Shown here: positions 17,564 to 25,450 of the stretch, piece after piece | Layout of the letters: every line of letters begins with the position of its first letter | Position numbering within the stretch: the stretch's first letter is position 1 | DNA from: Hyphomicrobiales bacterium | GTDB taxonomy: Bacteria > Pseudomonadota > Alphaproteobacteria > Rhizobiales > Beijerinckiaceae | Assembly: GCA_027483945.1 (NCBI GenBank) | Contig: JAIXTM010000007.1 | Coordinates: forward strand, 1 to 64,000 | Reading direction: 5' to 3' | DNA: 64,000 nucleotides | Translations under genes and position numbers: made by a program | The notes under the pieces: generated by a model | Seen by the model: only the letters and a program-made list of their open reading frames with translations | The model's database searches: none | What the model was told of the DNA's origin: nothing

Positions 17564-17588
17564 AAAGCCGGCCGAAAGGCCGGCTTTT
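17564..17588 (+). terminator. Intrinsic terminator after pnp
   Basis: Stem AGCCGGCC (17566-17573), loop GAAA, GGCCGGCT (17578-17585), then TTT; AAA on the left gives partial symmetry, so it may also serve the convergent gene ending at 17590. Confidence 0.85.
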
Positions 17589-17589
17589 G

Positions 17590-18222
17590 TCATGTCCGGC
17601 GCCGCTCGTGCGCCGACAGGGCCGCCTCCACGGCGACGCCGTAGAGCGTGTGCCCGAGGAAGCTCATGAACGAGAGCTGGCCGCCCCAGTCCAGGAGCAT
17701 GAAGGGCAGGCCCGAGAGCGGCGCGATCACGGCCAGCGACAGGAACCACGTCGCCGCCCCGAAGCTCGCCGCGTCGGCGTAGAGGCGCGAGGGGTTGAAT
17801 GGCCGGACCAGCGCGAAAAGGACGAGCACGAAGCCGAGCATGATCCCGGTCGGCAGGTCCTCGCCCTGGATGAGTTCCCGGGTGACGAAGGCCACGAAGG
17901 CGGCGATGAACAGGATGTCCAGCGCGATGCCGGCCGGCCAGCGGGCGCGGCGGACCAGCCGGACATAGGCCAGCGGGAAGAGCAGCACCTGCGCCACGAT
18001 GTGGAACGCCTCGCCTGCTGCCCGTGGAACGTCCCATCCCAGACGGTAGCGGGCGAAGGACAGGACGAGCGCCCCGGGCTCGATCGGCCCGCCGATGGCC
18101 GGCGGCGAGACGACCCGGGCCCAGAATTCCCAGACGATGAGGCCGACAAGGCCCGCAGCCGCCAGCGGAACCAGGCCGATCCGGCCCCCCGCCGGGTTCG
18201 AGTCCAGCATGCGCGTTTCCAT
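17590..18222 (-). CDS. Multi-pass membrane protein of unknown function
   Basis: The 210-residue product has about six hydrophobic helices: near residues 15-33 ([19 protein letters not shown]), 70-88, 97-115 ([15 protein letters not shown]), 122-140 ([15 protein letters not shown]), 152-172 and 177-200. The first loop (about 35-65) is predicted to face the periplasm. I do not recognise a family signature and see no catalytic residues. ATG 18222 has a G-rich sequence immediately upstream and a second ATG exists at 18210. It is convergent with pnp and divergent from the gcdH operon across 178 bases, in which I see no clear promoter motif. Confidence 0.7.
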   Translation of the reverse strand: METRMLDSNPAGGRIGLVPLAAAGLVGLIVWEFWARVVSPPAIGGPIEPGALVLSFARYRLGWDVPRAAGEAFHIVAQVLLFPLAYVRLVRRARWPAGIALDILFIAAFVAFVTRELIQGEDLPTGIMLGFVLVLFALVRPFNPSRLYADAASFGAATWFLSLAVIAPLSGLPFMLLDWGGQLSFMSFLGHTLYGVAVEAALSAHERRRT

Positions 18223-18400
18223 CCCCCGCCCGCCTCTCGCGGCGGGTCGCTGCTACAGTGCCTGTCCGCCTCCCTGTTGCCAACCGCCGCGTCGGATGGG
18301 CATCCTGCGCATGTCGGTCGCACCCGTGCTGGCCTCGCTTTCGCCGCGCATCCGCGCCACATTGCGGCCCAAACGCGTCAACCAGAGCAGACCGGAAGCC

Positions 18401-19627
18401 ATGACCGCCTTGTCCAAGAAAGCCGCCCACGCCGCCGACGCTCACAAGGTCGCGCGCTTCGATTGGGAAGACCCTTTCCTTCTCGACGAGCAGCTGACCG
18501 ACGACGAGCGGATGATCCGCGACACCGCCCGCGCCTACGCGCAGGAGAAGCTCCTGCCGCGGGTGATCGAGGCCTATGCGCACGAGAAGACCGATCGCGA
18601 GATCTTCAACGAGATGGGCGAGCTCGGCCTTCTGGGCGTCACGCTGCCGGAGGATTACGGCTGCGCCGGCGCGTCCTACGTCGCCTACGGCCTCGTCGCC
18701 CGCGAGGTGGAGAGGGTCGATTCCGGCTATCGCTCCATGATGAGCGTCCAGTCCTCCCTCGTCATGTACCCGATCTTCGCCTATGGCGACGAAACGCAGC
18801 GCAAGAAGTACCTGCCCAAGCTCGCTTCCGGCGAGTGGGTCGGCTGCTTCGGCCTCACCGAGCCCGATGCCGGCTCCGATCCCGCCGGCATGAAGACCCG
18901 CGCCGAGAAGGTCGCCGACGGCTACCGGATCACCGGCTCCAAGATGTGGATCTCCAACTCGCCCATCGCCGACGTCTTCGTCGTCTGGGCGAAGTCGGCC
19001 GCCCACGACAACGAGATCCGCGGCTTCGTGCTGGAAAAGGGCATGAAGGGCCTCTCCGCGCCCAAGATCGGCGGCAAGCTCTCCCTGCGGGCCTCCATCA
19101 CTGGCGAGATCGTCATGGACGGCGTCGTGGTGCCGGAGGAGAACCTCCTGCCGAACGTATCCGGCCTCAAGGGCCCGTTCGGCTGCCTCAACCGCGCGCG
19201 CTACGGCATTTCCTGGGGCGTGATGGGCGCCGCCGAGGATTGCTTCCATCGCGCCCGCTCCTACACGCTCGACCGCCGGCAGTTCGGCAAGCCGCTGGCC
19301 CAGACCCAGCTCGTCCAGAAAAAGCTTGCTGACATGGTCACCGAGATCACGCTCGGCCTGCAGGGTTCGCTGCGCGTCGGCCGCCTCTTCGACGAGGGCC
19401 GGGTCGCGCCGGAGATGATCAGCCTCGTCAAGCGCAACAATTGCGGCAAGGCGCTCGACATCGCGCGCCAGGCCCGCGACATGCATGGCGGCAACGGTAT
19501 CCAGGAGGAGTACATGGTCATGCGCCATGCGGCGAACCTGGAGACGGTGAACACCTATGAGGGCACGCACGACGTGCACGCCCTGATCCTCGGCCGGGCC
19601 GTCACGGGTCTGCAGGCCTTCTTCTGA
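18401..19627 (+). CDS. gcdH: Glutaryl-CoA dehydrogenase
   Basis: This FAD enzyme oxidises and decarboxylates glutaryl-CoA to crotonyl-CoA in lysine, tryptophan and glutarate degradation. The 408-residue acyl-CoA dehydrogenase has N-terminal helices ending in [28 protein letters not shown], the middle beta domain ([40 protein letters not shown]), and a C-terminal helical domain. The tail [20 protein letters not shown] carries the catalytic Glu at about 387. The [12 protein letters not shown] tail is specific to the glutaryl-CoA subgroup. ATG 18401 follows GGAAG. It heads a five-gene operon with a class III CoA-transferase at the end, the expected activating enzyme for glutarate. Confidence 0.93.
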   Translation: MTALSKKAAHAADAHKVARFDWEDPFLLDEQLTDDERMIRDTARAYAQEKLLPRVIEAYAHEKTDREIFNEMGELGLLGVTLPEDYGCAGASYVAYGLVAREVERVDSGYRSMMSVQSSLVMYPIFAYGDETQRKKYLPKLASGEWVGCFGLTEPDAGSDPAGMKTRAEKVADGYRITGSKMWISNSPIADVFVVWAKSAAHDNEIRGFVLEKGMKGLSAPKIGGKLSLRASITGEIVMDGVVVPEENLLPNVSGLKGPFGCLNRARYGISWGVMGAAEDCFHRARSYTLDRRQFGKPLAQTQLVQKKLADMVTEITLGLQGSLRVGRLFDEGRVAPEMISLVKRNNCGKALDIARQARDMHGGNGIQEEYMVMRHAANLETVNTYEGTHDVHALILGRAVTGLQAFF

Positions 19628-19648
19628 GCCTGCCGAAAGGGGGGCGCC

Positions 19649-20269
19649 ATGTCGTTCGAACTCTGGCTCGCCTTCGTCGCGGCCGCCGCCATCATGTGCG
19701 TGATCCCGGGGCCGACGGTGACGCTGGTCGTCGGCTACGCCCTGGCGCAGGGGCGCGGCACCGCGCTCGCAACCGCCCTCGGCGTGGTGCTCGGCGACGC
19801 GGTCGCGATGACGCTCTCGCTCATCGGCCTCGGCGCGATCCTGGCCGCCTCGGCGACGCTCTTCACCATCGTGAAGCTCGTCGGCGCGGCCTACCTCGTC
19901 TATCTCGGCTGGAAGCTCTGGCGCGCCCCGGTCGGCGACGAGACCGCCGCGAACGTGGCGCCGGCCTCGGGACGGCGCATGTTCATGCACGCCTTCGCTG
20001 TGACCGCGTTGAACCCCAAGAGCATCGTCTTCTTCGTCGCCTTCGTGCCCCAGTTCGTGGACCGCTCGGCGCCCTATCTCCCGCAGGTGGCGATCTTGGT
20101 GGCGACCTTCGTCACGATCGCCTTCCTCAACGTCTCGTCCTATGCCTGGCTCGCCTCACGCGCCCGCGTGCTGATGACGAAGCCCTCCGTGCTCAGGACG
20201 GTGAACCGCGCCGGCGGCGGCCTTCTGATCGGCGCGGGCGTCGCCTCCGCCGCCGTTCGCACCGGCTGA
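19649..20269 (+). CDS. LysE/RhtB-family amino acid exporter
   Basis: The 206-residue inner membrane protein starts MSFELWLAFVAAAAIMCVIPGP, with the GPT/VIPGP motif of the family after helix 1. It has about six transmembrane helices and the conserved ALNPKSIVFFVAFVPQFVD block near residue 120. LysE-family members export lysine, homoserine, threonine or related compounds. The exact substrate is not visible. It lies 21 bases after gcdH and 9 bases before the DapB-like gene, so it is co-transcribed. In this operon a role in relieving an amino- or dicarboxylic intermediate is plausible but unproven. Confidence 0.9.
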   Translation: MSFELWLAFVAAAAIMCVIPGPTVTLVVGYALAQGRGTALATALGVVLGDAVAMTLSLIGLGAILAASATLFTIVKLVGAAYLVYLGWKLWRAPVGDETAANVAPASGRRMFMHAFAVTALNPKSIVFFVAFVPQFVDRSAPYLPQVAILVATFVTIAFLNVSSYAWLASRARVLMTKPSVLRTVNRAGGGLLIGAGVASAAVRTG

Positions 20270-20278
20270 GGACGGCGC

Positions 20279-21085
20279 ATGACCATCCGCGTCGTCGTCG
20301 CCGGGGCCACCGGCTGGGTCGGGAAGGCGTTGATCGCCGCCATCGTTCGGGCCGAAGACCTGGAACTGGCAGGCGCGGTCTCCCGCCGCGCGGCCGGACG
20401 CGATGCCGGCGAGGCCGTGGGCCTCGACGCTCTGGGCGTGCCGGTTCACGCGACGCTGGCGGAGGCGCTGGCCGCCCCGTCCGACGTCGTCATCGACTAC
20501 ACCAAGCCGGATGCGGTGAAGCATCACGTGCTGACCGCGCTGGCCCGCGGACGCCACGTCGTCGTCGGCACCTCGGGTCTCTCGGCGGCCGATTACCAGA
20601 CCATCGACGTCGCCGCGCGGCAGGCGGGACGGGGCGTCCTGGCCGCCGGCAATTTCTCCATCACCGCGACCCTGATGCGCCGCTTCGCGCTGGAGGCGGC
20701 GCGCTACGTTCCGGATGTGGAGATCATCGACTACGCCTCCCCGACGAAGGCCGACACGCCCTCCGGCACTGCCCGTGAACTGGCGGAAATGCTGGGCGGA
20801 ATGCGCCAGCAGCCGACGTCGAAACCCGTCGCCGAACTGACCGGCGTCAGGGAGACGCGCGGCGGCGCCGTCGGCGAGCCGACGCCCGTCCAGGTCCATT
20901 CCTTGCGCCTGCCGTCCTTCGTCCTGTCCTGCGAGGTCGTGCTCGGCGCCGACAACGAGCGGCTCTCGATCCGCCACGATGCCGGCTCGTCCGCGCAGCC
21001 CTATGTCGCCGGCACGCTGCTGGCGGCCCGGCGGGTTTCGGGCCTCACAGGCCTGCATCGCGGCCTCGATGCCGTGATGTCATGA
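20279..21085 (+). CDS. DapB-like dihydrodipicolinate reductase homologue with altered active site
   Basis: DapB reduces 4-hydroxy-tetrahydrodipicolinate in lysine biosynthesis. The 268 residues show the family architecture: nucleotide loop GATGWVG (9-15), VIDYTKPDAV (71-80), GTSG (97-100), NFSITATLM (125-133) and KADTPSGTA (157-165). However the loop that is EAHHRHK in E. coli DapB (His159, His160, Arg161) reads DYASPTK here, so both His and the Arg are replaced while the Lys is kept. The GRMG fingerprint is also changed to GWVG. It therefore probably reduces another substrate or is a non-canonical paralogue. It is in a glutarate-catabolic operon, not beside other dap genes, and overlaps the next gene by 4 bases. 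Confidence 0.8.
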   Translation: MTIRVVVAGATGWVGKALIAAIVRAEDLELAGAVSRRAAGRDAGEAVGLDALGVPVHATLAEALAAPSDVVIDYTKPDAVKHHVLTALARGRHVVVGTSGLSAADYQTIDVAARQAGRGVLAAGNFSITATLMRRFALEAARYVPDVEIIDYASPTKADTPSGTARELAEMLGGMRQQPTSKPVAELTGVRETRGGAVGEPTPVQVHSLRLPSFVLSCEVVLGADNERLSIRHDAGSSAQPYVAGTLLAARRVSGLTGLHRGLDAVMS

Positions 21086-21879
21086 CCGAACCGGCGGGGC
21101 GCGTCCCGGTCTCGACGACCGACTTGTGGAAGGCGCTCGCCCTCATCCTCATCACCCTCGACCATTACGGCCTTTTCCTCGATCCTGAGCAGGACTGGTG
21201 GCGGGTCTTCGGCCGTGCCTCGCTGCCCGTCTGGTTCTTCTTCGTCGGCTTCGCGCGCTCGCGGAACGTTCCATGGACATGGCTGTTCATCGGCGTCGGC
21301 CTGACCGCGCTCGACCTCTGGTACGAGGATTTCGACGTCGCCGAGACGCCGCTCAACATCGTGCTCGGTTTTGCCCTCATCCGCCTCGCCTTGCCCTGGA
21401 TCGAGGAGCGGGTCTGGCCGTATCGCGGCCGTCTCCTCGCGTTCCTGGCGCTGCTGGTCGCGTTGCTCCCCATCGCCGGCCATGGGGTGGAATACGGCAC
21501 CGAAGGGTGGCTCCTGGCGCTGGTCGGCCTCGCCCATCGCCGCTGGCTCGAGCGGCCGGACCGGGAGGCCCTTCTTCGCCGCATCGGCCTTGCCGCTTTG
21601 GCGGGCGGAGCGTTCTGCGCGGTGGAGATCGACGACTTCGCCTTCGACCCACCGCAGGCGATCGCGCTCGTCATCCTCGTCGCCGCGGTCTCGGCGATGC
21701 TGGTCGGCTTCCGGCGGGATGTGTCGTCTTGGCAGCCCCCCGCTCCGGTTGCGGCTATTCTGCGCCTAGGCGGCCGCCATTCGCTCATGCTCTATGCCGG
21801 GCAGATCGTGCTCTTCACCCTCGCGGCCGTGGCCCTCGGCGACGATGGGGCGGATGGCACCGGGACGGACGATTCCTGA
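21082..21879 (+). CDS. TraX-like membrane protein
   Basis: The 265-residue product starts at the ATGA overlap with the DapB-like gene. It has the TraX/acyltransferase-3-like N-terminus TTDLWKALALILITLDHYGLFL with a conserved Asp-His, then LPVWFFFVGFARSR, and about eight transmembrane helices. TraX in conjugative plasmids acetylates pilin; chromosomal homologues of unknown role are widespread. Nothing here suggests conjugation. Its stop TGA overlaps the start of the CoA-transferase (TGATG), so it is translated from the same mRNA as the glutarate genes. Functional connection to them is unclear. Confidence 0.75.
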   Translation: MTEPAGRVPVSTTDLWKALALILITLDHYGLFLDPEQDWWRVFGRASLPVWFFFVGFARSRNVPWTWLFIGVGLTALDLWYEDFDVAETPLNIVLGFALIRLALPWIEERVWPYRGRLLAFLALLVALLPIAGHGVEYGTEGWLLALVGLAHRRWLERPDREALLRRIGLAALAGGAFCAVEIDDFAFDPPQAIALVILVAAVSAMLVGFRRDVSSWQPPAPVAAILRLGGRHSLMLYAGQIVLFTLAAVALGDDGADGTGTDDS

Positions 21880-23084
21880 TGACCGACATGCCCGACGACC
21901 GCCCGCTGAAGGGACTGCGCGTCCTAGAACTCGCCCGCGTCCTGGCCGGACCCTGGGTGGGGCAGACGCTCGCCGATCTCGGCGCCGATGTCGTCAAGTT
22001 GGAGAGCCCGGAGGGCGACGACACCCGCGCCTGGGGGCCGCCCTTCGTGGAGGCCGCCGACGGGGGCGACCTGTCCGCCGCCTATTACCATGCGGCCAAT
22101 CGCGGCAAGCGCTCGGTCGTCGCCGATTTCCGCACGCCGGAAGGCCAGGCCCTGGTGCGGCGCCTTGCCAACCATGCCGACGTCGTCGTCGAGAACTTCA
22201 AGGTCGGCGGCCTGACGAAATACGGGCTCGACTATGCCGGCCTGAAGGTCGTCAACCCGCGGGTCGTCTATGCCTCGATCACCGGCTTCGGCCAGACCGG
22301 TCCCTATGCCCCGCGCGCCGGCTACGACTTCCTGATCCAGGGCATGGCCGGGGCCATGTCGATCACGGGGGCGCCCGAGGGCGAACCGATGAAGACCGGC
22401 TATGCGATGGCCGACATCATCACCGGGCTCTATGCGACGATCGCCATCCTCGCCGCTCTGAGGAAGCGCGACGCGACCGGGGAGGGCAGCCATCTCGACC
22501 TTGCCTTGATGGACAGCCAGGTCGCGGTCCTCGCGAATGTCGGCATGAACCACCTCGTCACCGGCGCGGTGCCCCGGCGGCTCGGCAACACCCATCCCTC
22601 CATCGTGCCCTACCAGACCTTTCAGGTCGCGGACGGCACGATCCTCATCGCGGTCGGCAATGACGGCCAGTTCCGCAAGCTCTGCGAGATCATCGGCGCC
22701 CCCGGCCTCGCCTCCCATCCCGATTACGTCCACAACGAGGGCCGCGTCCGCCACCGGGCCTCGCTGGTGGACCAGCTTCAGTCCGTTCTCTCGCGCTGGA
22801 CGAGGGACGACCTCCTGCCCAAGCTCGATGCCGCCGGCGTGCCGGCCGGGCCGCTCAACGACATCGCCGCGGTCTTCGCCGATCCGCAGGTCGTGCACCG
22901 GGGCCTGCGGGTCGACCTGCCGGCACCCCATGCCAAGGCCGGCGCGATCCCGTCCATCCGCACGCCGATCGTGATCGACGGCGTGCCGCAGGTGGCGAAG
23001 ACGCCGTCACCCCGCCACGGCGAGCACCAGGCGGATGTGGAGGCCGACCCGCATTGGGGCGGCGTCAATCCCACAGACGCCTGA
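21879..23084 (+). CDS. Class III CoA-transferase, likely succinyl-CoA:glutarate CoA-transferase
   Basis: The 401-residue CaiB/BaiF-family protein has the N-terminal Rossmann segment KGLRVLELARVLAGPWVGQTLADLGADVVKLE (about 11-42), the NRGKRSVVADF block, VENFKVGGLTKYGLDYAGL, and the putative nucleophile Asp179 in TGYAMADIITGLYA, equivalent to Asp169 of formyl-CoA transferase. The small domain at 220-330 includes the hinge region. Operon partner gcdH needs glutaryl-CoA, so activation of free glutarate is the most likely reaction, parallel to mammalian SUGCT. The start ATG 21879 overlaps the stop of the TraX-like gene. Its end overlaps the convergent vapC gene by 20 bases. Confidence 0.85.
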   Translation: MTDMPDDRPLKGLRVLELARVLAGPWVGQTLADLGADVVKLESPEGDDTRAWGPPFVEAADGGDLSAAYYHAANRGKRSVVADFRTPEGQALVRRLANHADVVVENFKVGGLTKYGLDYAGLKVVNPRVVYASITGFGQTGPYAPRAGYDFLIQGMAGAMSITGAPEGEPMKTGYAMADIITGLYATIAILAALRKRDATGEGSHLDLALMDSQVAVLANVGMNHLVTGAVPRRLGNTHPSIVPYQTFQVADGTILIAVGNDGQFRKLCEIIGAPGLASHPDYVHNEGRVRHRASLVDQLQSVLSRWTRDDLLPKLDAAGVPAGPLNDIAAVFADPQVVHRGLRVDLPAPHAKAGAIPSIRTPIVIDGVPQVAKTPSPRHGEHQADVEADPHWGGVNPTDA

Positions 23085-23454
23085 CGCCGAACCCGTCGAA
23101 CAGGGCCTCGTTGGAGACGAGGATGAGATCGTCGGCGAGGGCCTGCGCGATCAGGAACCGGTCGAACGGGTCCTTGTGCGGAATGTCCAGCGAGCCGGCG
23201 AGGTGCGCGTGGGCGACCGTGATGGGAAGCGGCATGAAGCTGAATTCGCCCATGATGGCCTCATAGCGTCCGACGAGCGCGGCCGCCTCCGGCAATTTGC
23301 CGAGGCGGAACTTTGTCGTGATCTCCATGGCCGACGCCGCGCTGGCATAGACCTCGACCTCTCCGTCCGCGAGAACGGATCGCGCCGCGATCGGAAGCCG
23401 TTCCGGTGCGATCAGGCTCCAGATCAGGGCATGGGTGTCGAGGAGATGCCTCAA
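23065..23454 (-). CDS. vapC: PIN-domain ribonuclease toxin (VapC type)
   Basis: The 129-residue protein carries the PIN active-site acids: Asp6 in LLDTHALIW, Glu44 in ASAMEITTK, Asp95 and Asp98 in HKDPFDRFLIAQA, with SNEALFDGF near 114-122 as the fourth site. PIN toxins cleave specific tRNA or rRNA with Mg ions. The IPHKDPFDR pattern is typical of the VapC subgroup paired with Phd-type antitoxins. Its start overlaps the antitoxin stop by four bases, showing coupled translation. Its 3-prime end overlaps the CoA-transferase by 20 bases tail to tail. All catalytic residues are intact, so it may be active. Confidence 0.93.
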   Translation of the reverse strand: MRHLLDTHALIWSLIAPERLPIAARSVLADGEVEVYASAASAMEITTKFRLGKLPEAAALVGRYEAIMGEFSFMPLPITVAHAHLAGSLDIPHKDPFDRFLIAQALADDLILVSNEALFDGFGVRRLWD

Positions 23455-23693
23455 TCGCCCTCACCGTTCCAGAGCCGCAATTCGTCATCCGGCAACGGCT
23501 CGAAGAATTCGGGACCGAGGCTGATCTGGCCGCGCAACAGGCCAAGCGGCCGGACCTTCCGCGCCGCCTCGACCGGCACCAGCCGCGCCACCGGCGTCGT
23601 GTTGCGGGCGATGACGATCTCCTCGCCGGCTTCCACCTCGGCGAGCAGTTTGGATAATTGCGTCTTGGCCTGATGGACCGTAACGGTCTTCAT
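23451..23693 (-). CDS. vapB: Phd/YefM-family antitoxin
   Basis: The 80-residue protein begins MKTVTVHQAKTQLSKLLAEVEAGEEIVIARN, the Phd/YefM DNA-binding and dimerisation fold, followed by TPVARLVPV. The acidic C-terminus (about 50-80, FEPLPDDELRLWNGEGD) would bind and block the toxin. It is the first gene of the toxin-antitoxin pair. Two TTAGCTAA palindromes lie just upstream of its ATG and probably mediate autorepression by antitoxin or complex. The promoter faces the divergent ThDP enzyme gene at 23756. Confidence 0.93.
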   Translation of the reverse strand: MKTVTVHQAKTQLSKLLAEVEAGEEIVIARNTTPVARLVPVEAARKVRPLGLLRGQISLGPEFFEPLPDDELRLWNGEGD

Positions 23694-23703
23694 GATGTGG
23701 CTC

Positions 23704-23725
23704 CTTAGCTAAGAGGTTAGCTAAG
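23704..23725. promoter_or_regulatory. Paired TTAGCTAA boxes, likely antitoxin operator
   Basis: TTAGCTAA occurs at 23705-23712 and 23717-23724, both perfect 8-bp palindromes, 12 bases centre to centre (about one helical turn). They lie 12-31 bases upstream of the antitoxin ATG and 32 bases before the divergent gene. Phd-type antitoxins bind paired palindromes in this way. Confidence 0.65.
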
Positions 23726-23755
23726 GCAGCGGCACATTGCAACGATGGGGCGTCG

Positions 23756-25438
23756 ATGAGCCTTCCTTCCCGCACCGGCGGCCGGATCCTCGTGGACCAG
23801 CTGGCGATCCACGGCGTCACGGACGTGTTCTGCATCCCCGGCGAGAGCTACCTCGCCGTGCTGGACGCGCTCCACGACGCGGATGTGCGCGTCACGGTCT
23901 GCCGGCAGGAGGGCGGGGCGGCGATGATGGCGGAGGCCGTCGGCAAGCTCACCGGGCGTCCCGGCATCTGCATGGTGACGCGCGGGCCCGGCGCCACCAA
24001 CGCCTCGGCGGGCGTCCACATCGCCATGCAGGACTCGACGCCGATGATCCTCTTCGTCGGCCAGGTCGCGCGCGACATGAAAGAGCGAGAGGCATTCCAG
24101 GAGCTCGACTACAAGGCCGTGTTCGGCACGATGGCGAAATGGGTCGTGGAGATCGACGATCCCGCCCGCATCCCCGAGCTGATCTCCCGCGCCTTCCACA
24201 TCGCCTGCCAGGGCCGTCCTGGCCCGGTCGTCGTCGCCCTGCCGGAGGACATGCTGGTCGAGGAGGCGAAGGTCGCCGACGCCGCGCCCTTCACGCCGGT
24301 GGAGACCCATCCCGGCCTCACCCAGATGGCGCAGCTCCAGAAGCTGCTCTGGGCGGCGAAGAACCCGGTCGTGCTCGCCGGCGGCACGCGCTGGACGCCG
24401 GCGGCGAGCGCCGCGCTCGCCCGTTTCGCCGAGCGGTTCGACCTGCCGGTCGCGGTGACCTTCCGCCGCCAGATGCTGTTTCCGGCGAGCCATCCCCATT
24501 ATGCCGGCGACCTCGGCATCGGCCCGAACCCGAAGCTGCTGCAGCGCGTGAAGGAGGCGGACCTCCTGCTCCTCGTCGGCGGACGGCTCTCGGAGATGCC
24601 CTCCCAGTCCTACGAACTCCTTGGCATCCCCGAGCCGGGCCGGACGCTCGTCCATGTCCACGCCGATCCGGACGAGCTCAACCGCGTCTACCATGCCGCC
24701 CTCGGCATCAATGCCAGCGCAGCGGCGTTCTGCGCCGCCCTGGAGAGCGTCCACCCGCCGGCCTCCGTCCCCTGGGCCGGCGCCGCGGCTGCGGCCCATG
24801 CCGATTATCTGGCCTGGAGCAATCCCGGACAGGTGCGCATCCCGGGCGCGCTGCAGATGGGCGAGGTCATGACGCATCTGCGCGAAGTGCTGCCGCCCGA
24901 CACCGTGTTCTGCAACGGCGCCGGCAATTTCGCCACCTGGGTCCACCGGTTCTGGCCCTTCGGCGGCTTCGGGACGCAGCTGGCCCCGACCTCCGGCTCC
25001 ATGGGCTACGGCATGCCGGCGGGCGTCGCCGCCAAGCGCCACGACCCGGCGCGCACGGTCGTCGTCTTCGCCGGCGACGGCGACTTCCTCATGCACGGGC
25101 AAGAATTCGCGACCGCGGTGCAATACGGTCTCGATGTCATCGTCGTGCTGCTGGACAACGCCATGTACGGGACGATCCGCATGCACCAGGAGCGGGAATA
25201 TCCCGGCCGCGTCTCCGCCACCGCGCTCAGGAACCCGGATTTCGCCGCCTATGCGCGAGCCTTCGGCGGCCACGGCGAGACGGTGCGCGAGACCGCCGAC
25301 TTCACCCCCGCTTTGGAGCGGGCGAGAGCGTCGGGCAAGCCCGCCATCCTGCATTGCCTGATCGATCCGCAGGCGATCACGCCGGCGACGACGCTCGACG
25401 CCATCCGCGAGAAGGCCCTGGCCTCCAGACCCGCCTGA
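23756..25438 (+). CDS. ThDP-dependent enzyme, acetolactate-synthase-like
   Basis: The 560-residue protein has the three-domain POX/AHAS architecture: an N-terminal PYR domain with catalytic Glu52 in CRQEGGAAMMAEA, a central domain (about 190-340) and a C-terminal PP domain with the Mg/ThDP motif GDG at 440-442 to Asn468 in LLDNAMYGTI. FAD-type residues are not obvious. There is no ilvN partner nearby, so it is unlikely to be the anabolic acetolactate synthase. Benzoylformate decarboxylase-, glyoxylate carboligase- or sulfoacetaldehyde-type reactions are possible, and the substrate cannot be told from context. It is convergent with tal, and the two stop codons lie within a 20-bp palindrome. 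Confidence 0.85.
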   Translation: MSLPSRTGGRILVDQLAIHGVTDVFCIPGESYLAVLDALHDADVRVTVCRQEGGAAMMAEAVGKLTGRPGICMVTRGPGATNASAGVHIAMQDSTPMILFVGQVARDMKEREAFQELDYKAVFGTMAKWVVEIDDPARIPELISRAFHIACQGRPGPVVVALPEDMLVEEAKVADAAPFTPVETHPGLTQMAQLQKLLWAAKNPVVLAGGTRWTPAASAALARFAERFDLPVAVTFRRQMLFPASHPHYAGDLGIGPNPKLLQRVKEADLLLLVGGRLSEMPSQSYELLGIPEPGRTLVHVHADPDELNRVYHAALGINASAAAFCAALESVHPPASVPWAGAAAAAHADYLAWSNPGQVRIPGALQMGEVMTHLREVLPPDTVFCNGAGNFATWVHRFWPFGGFGTQLAPTSGSMGYGMPAGVAAKRHDPARTVVVFAGDGDFLMHGQEFATAVQYGLDVIVVLLDNAMYGTIRMHQEREYPGRVSATALRNPDFAAYARAFGGHGETVRETADFTPALERARASGKPAILHCLIDPQAITPATTLDAIREKALASRPA

Positions 25439-25450
25439 CGCGTCAGGCGG
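25431..25450. terminator. 20-bp perfect palindrome spanning both convergent stop codons
   Basis: CCGCCTGACG (25431-25440) joined to CGTCAGGCGG (25441-25450) is a perfect palindrome. The TGA of the ThDP gene (25436-25438) and the TGA of tal (25443-25445 on the minus strand) are both inside it. It may fold as a 3-prime hairpin on either transcript, but no T tract follows. Confidence 0.45.

Noticed and set aside
23756..25438. Naming the ThDP enzyme ilvB/ilvI (acetolactate synthase).
   Set aside because: No small regulatory subunit gene is adjacent and the substrate-binding region is not clearly AHAS; only the broader family is safe.
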